A stretch of DNA of 35,180 nt from Fibrobacter sp. (GTDB taxonomy: Bacteria; Fibrobacterota; Fibrobacteria; Fibrobacterales; Fibrobacteraceae), in NCBI RefSeq assembly GCF_017551775.1, contig NZ_JAFZKX010000063.1, forward strand, positions 1-35,180, in the 5' to 3' direction. Shown piece by piece: positions 31,972 to 35,180 of the stretch; position 1 is the stretch's first letter; the number at the start of each line of letters is the position of its first letter. A program made the position numbers and the translations under genes. The notes under the pieces were generated by a model, which did no database searches, was not told where the DNA came from, and saw nothing but the letters and a program-made list of their open reading frames with translations.

Positions 31972-32841
31972 ATGGTTGAAGAAAGAATTCTTATTGTCGA
32001 TGACAATGCCGAAATGCTGCAGAAGACGAACGAGTTGCTTTCGCAGGTCGGCTATAGCGTTGTGATGTGTTCTTCCGGCGAAGAGGCGCTGGAATTTTTG
32101 GACAAGGAACGTGTTGACCTTGTCCTTCTGGACATAAACATGCCGAGTCTCAACGGGTACGAGGTATGCCTGCGCATCAGGCAGAGCCACGCTCTCGATG
32201 ACTTGCCCGTCATATTCCTCACGAGCCGCGAAGATACAGACAGCATCACGAAGGGGTTCCATGCGGGAGCTTCCGATTTCGTGAGCAAGACCGCGGTTTC
32301 CGAGATTCTGCTTGCGCGCGTGAACGTGCAGATTCGCTTGGCGCGCACGTTACGTTATCTGCGTGACATTTCGCTGACGGACGATTTGACCGGTGCGTAC
32401 AACAGGAGACACGCAATGTATTCCTTGCGTGAATGGTTTGCACGCAGTAAGCGATACGGCACGCACTTCTCCCTGATTTATTTCGACTTGAACGGCTTGA
32501 AGCAGATTAACGACAGCTATGGCCACCAGGCGGGCGATTTGCTTTTGCGCGCTGTGGTGAACGCTTGCAAGAAGTTGCTTCGCGAATCGGACCTGCTGTT
32601 CCGTATGGGCGGCGACGAGTTCATGGTGCTCTGTCCCGATACCGACAAGCGCGGAGCCTTTATCTGCGCCGACCGCATGCTCGAGGCCGTGAATACCGTG
32701 ACGATTATCGACCAGACGGTTTCGTTCGCCTATGGCGTCGCCCATTCGAGCGATGACTACAAGGACATGGACGACATGCTTCACTATGCCGACGAAGCGA
32801 TGTACGAATGCAAACAAAAACAGCGCGCCTCGCGTAAGTAG
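31972..32841 (+). CDS. Response regulator with diguanylate cyclase (REC-GGDEF)
   Basis: This 289-residue cytoplasmic protein joins a receiver domain to a cyclic-di-GMP synthase, so phosphorylation should control c-di-GMP production. The receiver (1-120) has the acidic pair D10/D11, the phospho-acceptor D54 in LLDINMPSLNG, and a conserved T/K pair in FLTSRE and VSKTA. The cyclase (about 125-289) opens with the usual DDLTGAYNRR and has FDLNGLKQINDSYGHQAGD. The intact active site GGDEF is at 213-217. RESD at 204-207, five residues before it, is the inhibitory I-site that binds product. No sensor kinase gene lies next to it, so the partner is unknown. A TATATT box lies about 30 nt upstream. Confidence 0.92.
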   Translation: MVEERILIVDDNAEMLQKTNELLSQVGYSVVMCSSGEEALEFLDKERVDLVLLDINMPSLNGYEVCLRIRQSHALDDLPVIFLTSREDTDSITKGFHAGASDFVSKTAVSEILLARVNVQIRLARTLRYLRDISLTDDLTGAYNRRHAMYSLREWFARSKRYGTHFSLIYFDLNGLKQINDSYGHQAGDLLLRAVVNACKKLLRESDLLFRMGGDEFMVLCPDTDKRGAFICADRMLEAVNTVTIIDQTVSFAYGVAHSSDDYKDMDDMLHYADEAMYECKQKQRASRK

Positions 32842-32872
32842 GGCGCGCAGTCTTCGGTTCTAGTTTTTTTTT

Positions 32873-33511
32873 CTAGAGTGCTTTTTTGACGCTGTCGATG
32901 AGCGTCGTGAGGCGCTTGCCGATTTCTTCCCAGTCACCGCTTTCCATGAGCTTCGGTGCGAAGATGCTTGCCCCGAAGGAGAGCAGGTTCGCGCCTGCCT
33001 TCAGGTAGTCGCCCGCGTTCTGCGCGTTCACTCCGCCGCATGCCATGAGCGGGATGTCGCGGAACGGGCCGCGCAATGCCTTGATGTACTCGGGCCCGCC
33101 GACGCAGTTGACGGGGAAGACCTTCACTGCGGTTGCGCCCAGGTCGAAAGCCTTCTGCACTTCGGTCGGGGAGAGGGCGCCCGGGATAATCGGGATGCCC
33201 GCCGTGTTCGAGTAGCGGATGATTTCGTTACGGGTGTTGGGAGTCACGATGAATTCGGCTCCGGCGGCGAGCGCCTTCTTGAGGTCGCTTTCGTGGCGGA
33301 CCGTGCCTGCGCCGACCGTGATGCCCAGAGGTTTCGCAGCCTGCTTGAGCGATGCGATGATCGCTTCTGCGCCGGCGGTGTTCATGGTGACTTCGATTGC
33401 CTTCAGGCCGCATGCGGCGGCAGTCTTCGCGCAGGCTTCTTCTGCGCCCTGCGGAATGTCGCGCAAGATTCCGATGACGGGAACTTGCTTTATAAATTCA
33501 AGTAAATCCAT
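32873..33511 (-). CDS. eda: 2-keto-3-deoxy-6-phosphogluconate / 4-hydroxy-2-oxoglutarate aldolase
   Basis: This 212-residue cytoplasmic class I aldolase cleaves KDPG to pyruvate and glyceraldehyde 3-phosphate. The Schiff-base lysine is K130 in GATAVKVFPV and the catalytic Glu is E40 in AIEVTMNT. The phosphate-binding GGVNAQNAGDYLKAGA lies near the C-terminus. The reading frame stays open upstream to 34000, across the divergent GH16 gene. The ATG at 33511 is right, because the family sequence starts there and a TATACT box ends 6 nt upstream. No edd gene is nearby, so it may serve uronate or pectin-sugar breakdown rather than a full Entner-Doudoroff pathway; that part is inference. Confidence 0.92.
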   Translation of the reverse strand: MDLLEFIKQVPVIGILRDIPQGAEEACAKTAAACGLKAIEVTMNTAGAEAIIASLKQAAKPLGITVGAGTVRHESDLKKALAAGAEFIVTPNTRNEIIRYSNTAGIPIIPGALSPTEVQKAFDLGATAVKVFPVNCVGGPEYIKALRGPFRDIPLMACGGVNAQNAGDYLKAGANLLSFGASIFAPKLMESGDWEEIGKRLTTLIDSVKKAL

Positions 33512-33517
33512 ACCATT

Positions 33518-33523
33518 AGTATA
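33518..33523 (-). promoter_or_regulatory. -10 box TATACT before eda
   Basis: TATACT is read on the minus strand and is followed by AATGGT and the ATG. The 6-nt spacing and lack of a ribosome site predict a leaderless mRNA. Confidence 0.55.
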
Positions 33524-33647
33524 GTAAATTGGAATCAAACGGTGTCCCGTACTTCGTGTCTTGGTGCGGTGTATGGAAAAACGATACACTTGATACAGAT
33601 TGTTCTTTTGTTTGACCGCCCCGTGTACGTTCCCGCGGAAAAAAGAA

Positions 33648-33655
33648 TAACTTTG
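33648..33655 (+). promoter_or_regulatory. TAACTTTG box upstream of the GH16 lipoprotein gene
   Basis: TAACTTTG matches TAnnTTTG and would give a leader of about 20 nt that includes the AAAGG ribosome site before 33681. No -35 box is evident. Confidence 0.4.
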
Positions 33656-33680
33656 AAGAAAAAGAAAAAAAGGTAATCTC

Positions 33681-34712
33681 ATGAATATCAAACTTATCCT
33701 CCCTGCCTGTATCGCACTTGCCTTCGTTGCTTGCTCCGATAACGACAATGGCCTTGCTCCGGCTGACCAGTCTTCTGATTCCGTTGCCCTTTCTTCTGCG
33801 ACGGTTCCGCTCTCCTCCGAAACGGTTCCGCTTTCTTCTGCGACCGTGCCGGTTTCCTCTGCGACGCTTCCGGTTTCGTCCGAAACGGTTCCGCTCTCTT
33901 CCGAAACGGTACCTCCCGCATCGTCCGCTTCTACCGAGCCGCCTATGGATGAGATTCCGCCTGCAGTCGATGGCCCCTTCGACCCGAACAAAAAGTACAA
34001 GTTCTACGGTGCGGAACTGACCGGTAAGGAACTCTTCAAGTACGGGCGCTTCGAGGCCCGCATGAGGATGGCCGCTACTTCGGGTACGGTGAGCTCCATG
34101 TTCCTCAACTACGACCTTTCTTGGAAGAAGGGCGATGAACCGTGGAACGAGATTGATATCGAAGTCCTCGGCAAGGATCCGACCAAGTGGCAGTCCAATG
34201 TGCTTACCCGCGAGGCCAATCCGTCCATCAACGACCTTACGTCTACCGAAAAGATCCACGATTTTAATTTCGATGCGACCAAGGGATTCCACCTGTATGC
34301 AATCGTCTGGACTCCGGAATATGTGGCCTGGGAAATCGACAGCGTCGAAGTCCGCCGTGACGAAATTGGCCAGACCCACGGTAGCCACGCTGACGCCGAC
34401 CAGGTGAAGTTCTTGACCGAAGAACAGACCCTCCGCTTCAACCTTTGGGCTTCGAAGACTCCGTCCTGGACGGGCAAGTTTACGGGTGAAGGCCTCCCGG
34501 TGGAACAGCACATCGACTACGTGCGCGTCTACTCTTACGATCCGGCCACCAAGGGCTTCGTGTTCAAGTGGCAGGATGACTTCGATGGCGCATGGCTCGA
34601 TTACGATCGCTGGTCCGAAGGCAACTGGGAAATGGAAAACGTGATGTACCGTGACTTGAACATCCGCGTGGAACATGGCCTCGTCAAGCTCCGCCTCGAC
34701 TACGAAGAATAA
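33681..34712 (+). CDS. Circularly permuted GH16 beta-glucanase, lipoprotein
   Basis: This 343-residue enzyme should hydrolyse mixed-linkage beta-1,3-1,4-glucan (lichenan type). A lipoprotein signal ends at C18 (ALAFVAC). Residues 35-76 are six perfect-length 7-residue repeats of the form VPLSSET, a flexible tether. In the catalytic domain (about 100-343) the active-site motif WNEIDIEVLG (E157, D159, E161) comes early, soon after RFEARMRMAATSGTVSSMF. The strand normally found at the N-terminus of GH16 (FKWQDDFDGAWLDYDRWSEG) is instead at the C-terminus. This is the same circular permutation known from the F. succinogenes 1,3-1,4-beta-glucanase. That enzyme carries its Ser-rich tail C-terminally, whereas here the linker is N-terminal and the protein is lipid-anchored. 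AAAGG precedes the ATG. Confidence 0.88.
   Translation: MNIKLILPACIALAFVACSDNDNGLAPADQSSDSVALSSATVPLSSETVPLSSATVPVSSATLPVSSETVPLSSETVPPASSASTEPPMDEIPPAVDGPFDPNKKYKFYGAELTGKELFKYGRFEARMRMAATSGTVSSMFLNYDLSWKKGDEPWNEIDIEVLGKDPTKWQSNVLTREANPSINDLTSTEKIHDFNFDATKGFHLYAIVWTPEYVAWEIDSVEVRRDEIGQTHGSHADADQVKFLTEEQTLRFNLWASKTPSWTGKFTGEGLPVEQHIDYVRVYSYDPATKGFVFKWQDDFDGAWLDYDRWSEGNWEMENVMYRDLNIRVEHGLVKLRLDYEE
33783..33908 (+). repeat. Six 21-bp in-frame tandem repeats in the GH16 linker
   Basis: Six consecutive 21-bp units encode V/L-P/A-L/V-S-S-A/E-T. Units differ mainly at the fourth base of Ser codons and at Ala/Glu, so the array is old enough to have drifted but may still vary in length. Confidence 0.85.
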
Positions 34713-34719
34713 GTTTGAA

Positions 34720-34741
34720 AATTCTCCTCCAATTCTCCTCC
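34720..34741 (+). repeat. Tandem duplication of an 11-bp CT-rich unit
   Basis: AATTCTCCTCC occurs twice head to tail just after the GH16 stop codon. Its TCTCCTCC core looks like anti-Shine-Dalgarno sequence, possibly by chance. Confidence 0.5.
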
Positions 34742-34747
34742 TAAAAG

Positions 34748-34774
34748 GACTCCCGGGCAACCGGGGGTCTTTTT
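34748..34774 (+). terminator. Terminator of the GH16 gene
   Basis: GACTCCCGG (34748-34756) pairs with CCGGGGGTC (34761-34769) around GCAA, with one T-G pair, and a T-run follows. A second stem, GACGCGC/GCGCGTC at 34798-34814 followed by TTTT, may act as backup. Confidence 0.85.
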
Positions 34775-34878
34775 GCTTTTTTGAGGTGCGACGTTTTGAC
34801 GCGCTTCGCGCGTCTTTTGCTGGGTTCGGAAATGGGCCTGCGAGCAGTCCCGCTTCACTCGCTCTACGCAAAAGTTGC

Positions 34879-34886
34879 TAAATTTG
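34879..34886 (+). promoter_or_regulatory. TAAATTTG promoter box of alaS
   Basis: TAAATTTG matches TAnnTTTG and would give a leader of about 22 nt containing the AAGGA ribosome site. A -35 box is not evident. Confidence 0.5.
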
Positions 34887-34911
34887 TTCCCGAAAAATAA
34901 AAGGACACATT

Positions 34912-35180
34912 ATGCCTACTATGACTTCTGCGCAGGTGCGCGAATCTTTCATCAAGTTCTTTGAATCCAAGGGCCACCTCTTTGTGCGTTCTTCGCCGGT
35001 GGTTCCGCATGACGACCCGACGCTCATGTTCACGAACGCGGGCATGAACCAGTTCAAGGCAATCTTCCTGGGCGACAATCCGAAGGGCTGGAAGCGCGCA
35101 TGCAACAGCCAGAAGTGCCTCCGCGTGTCCGGTAAGCACAACGACCTCGACGTGGTGGGCCGCGACAACTACCACCACAC
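34912..35180 (+). CDS. alaS: Alanyl-tRNA synthetase, N-terminal part (cut by the window end)
   Basis: This class II synthetase charges tRNA-Ala. Only the first 89 codons are in the window, and the frame is open to its end. The start [20 protein letters not shown] is typical. Class II motif 1 and its surroundings are clear: [20 protein letters not shown], then IFLGDNP and [18 protein letters not shown], followed by [14 protein letters not shown] lies 6 nt before the ATG. The frame is missed if only closed reading frames are considered, because no stop occurs before the sequence ends. The C-terminal editing and oligomerisation domains lie outside. Confidence 0.95.
   Translation, partial: MPTMTSAQVRESFIKFFESKGHLFVRSSPVVPHDDPTLMFTNAGMNQFKAIFLGDNPKGWKRACNSQKCLRVSGKHNDLDVVGRDNYHH

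Noticed and set aside
33512..34000. N-terminal extension of eda into the GH16 linker
   Set aside because: The extension is antisense to the Ser-rich repeats, reads as simple repeats and lies upstream of the eda -10 box. Eda homologues start at 33511.

Overview
The window is chromosomal DNA from a Fibrobacter-like bacterium (phylum Fibrobacterota). The best evidence is a lipoprotein at 10450-11343 carrying the 'Fibrobacter succinogenes major paralogous domain'. A circularly permuted GH16 glucanase (33681-34712) of the type known from F. succinogenes agrees with this, as do several secreted polysaccharide-degrading enzymes with Ser- or Asp-Thr-rich linkers and a shared C-terminal module. The metabolic genes fit an anaerobic fermenter that makes acetate and formate and uses menaquinone: ackA, pflA, mqnA (futalosine route), nuoA and an Eda-type aldolase. 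No gene-free stretch exceeds about 300 bases. I saw no tRNA, rRNA, insertion sequence, prophage or CRISPR array.

Layout. 1-2713: cysK and a phosphohexomutase, each with its own terminator. 2862-5867: a secreted protein of unknown function and a GH30 glycosidase. 5913-8212: a YhhN-like membrane protein converging on a probable 6S RNA, zapA and a ZapB-like coiled-coil gene. 8394-13237: uvrC, the Fib_succ_major lipoprotein, a lone nuoA and a POTRA-less Omp85-type barrel. 13407-16191: a CE15 glucuronoyl esterase and a CE6 acetylxylan esterase. Together with GH30 these could remove side groups from, and cut, plant hemicellulose or pectic side chains. 16296-20923: the ABC-F ATPase Uup and a large secreted CBM/tandem-95 protein. 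21014-23582: ackA, a PAP2 phosphatase and a histidine phosphatase.

23663-29052 is the most unusual part. It holds a stand-alone SIR2-like protein, an iron-sulfur-flavoprotein-like reductase, and a tight operon of ECF sigma factor, membrane anti-sigma factor and an exported caspase-like (C14) protease. The protease is fused to a 14-16-residue repeat array and a C-terminal beta-barrel-like domain. The same element, GTGACAC-N15-GTGTTAY, lies in front of both the sigma-factor gene and the flavoprotein gene. I infer that it is the promoter read by this sigma factor. The region looks like an envelope stress or surface-sensing system with a proteolytic effector.

29119-35180: pflA with a GH5 enzyme lacking a signal peptide, mqnA, a REC-GGDEF diguanylate cyclase, an Eda-type aldolase, the permuted GH16 lipoprotein and the start of alaS, which runs off the window.

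A recurring property is the promoter layout. Many genes have a TAnnTT(TG)-type -10 box ending only 6-7 nt before the start codon and no Shine-Dalgarno sequence, which predicts leaderless mRNAs.
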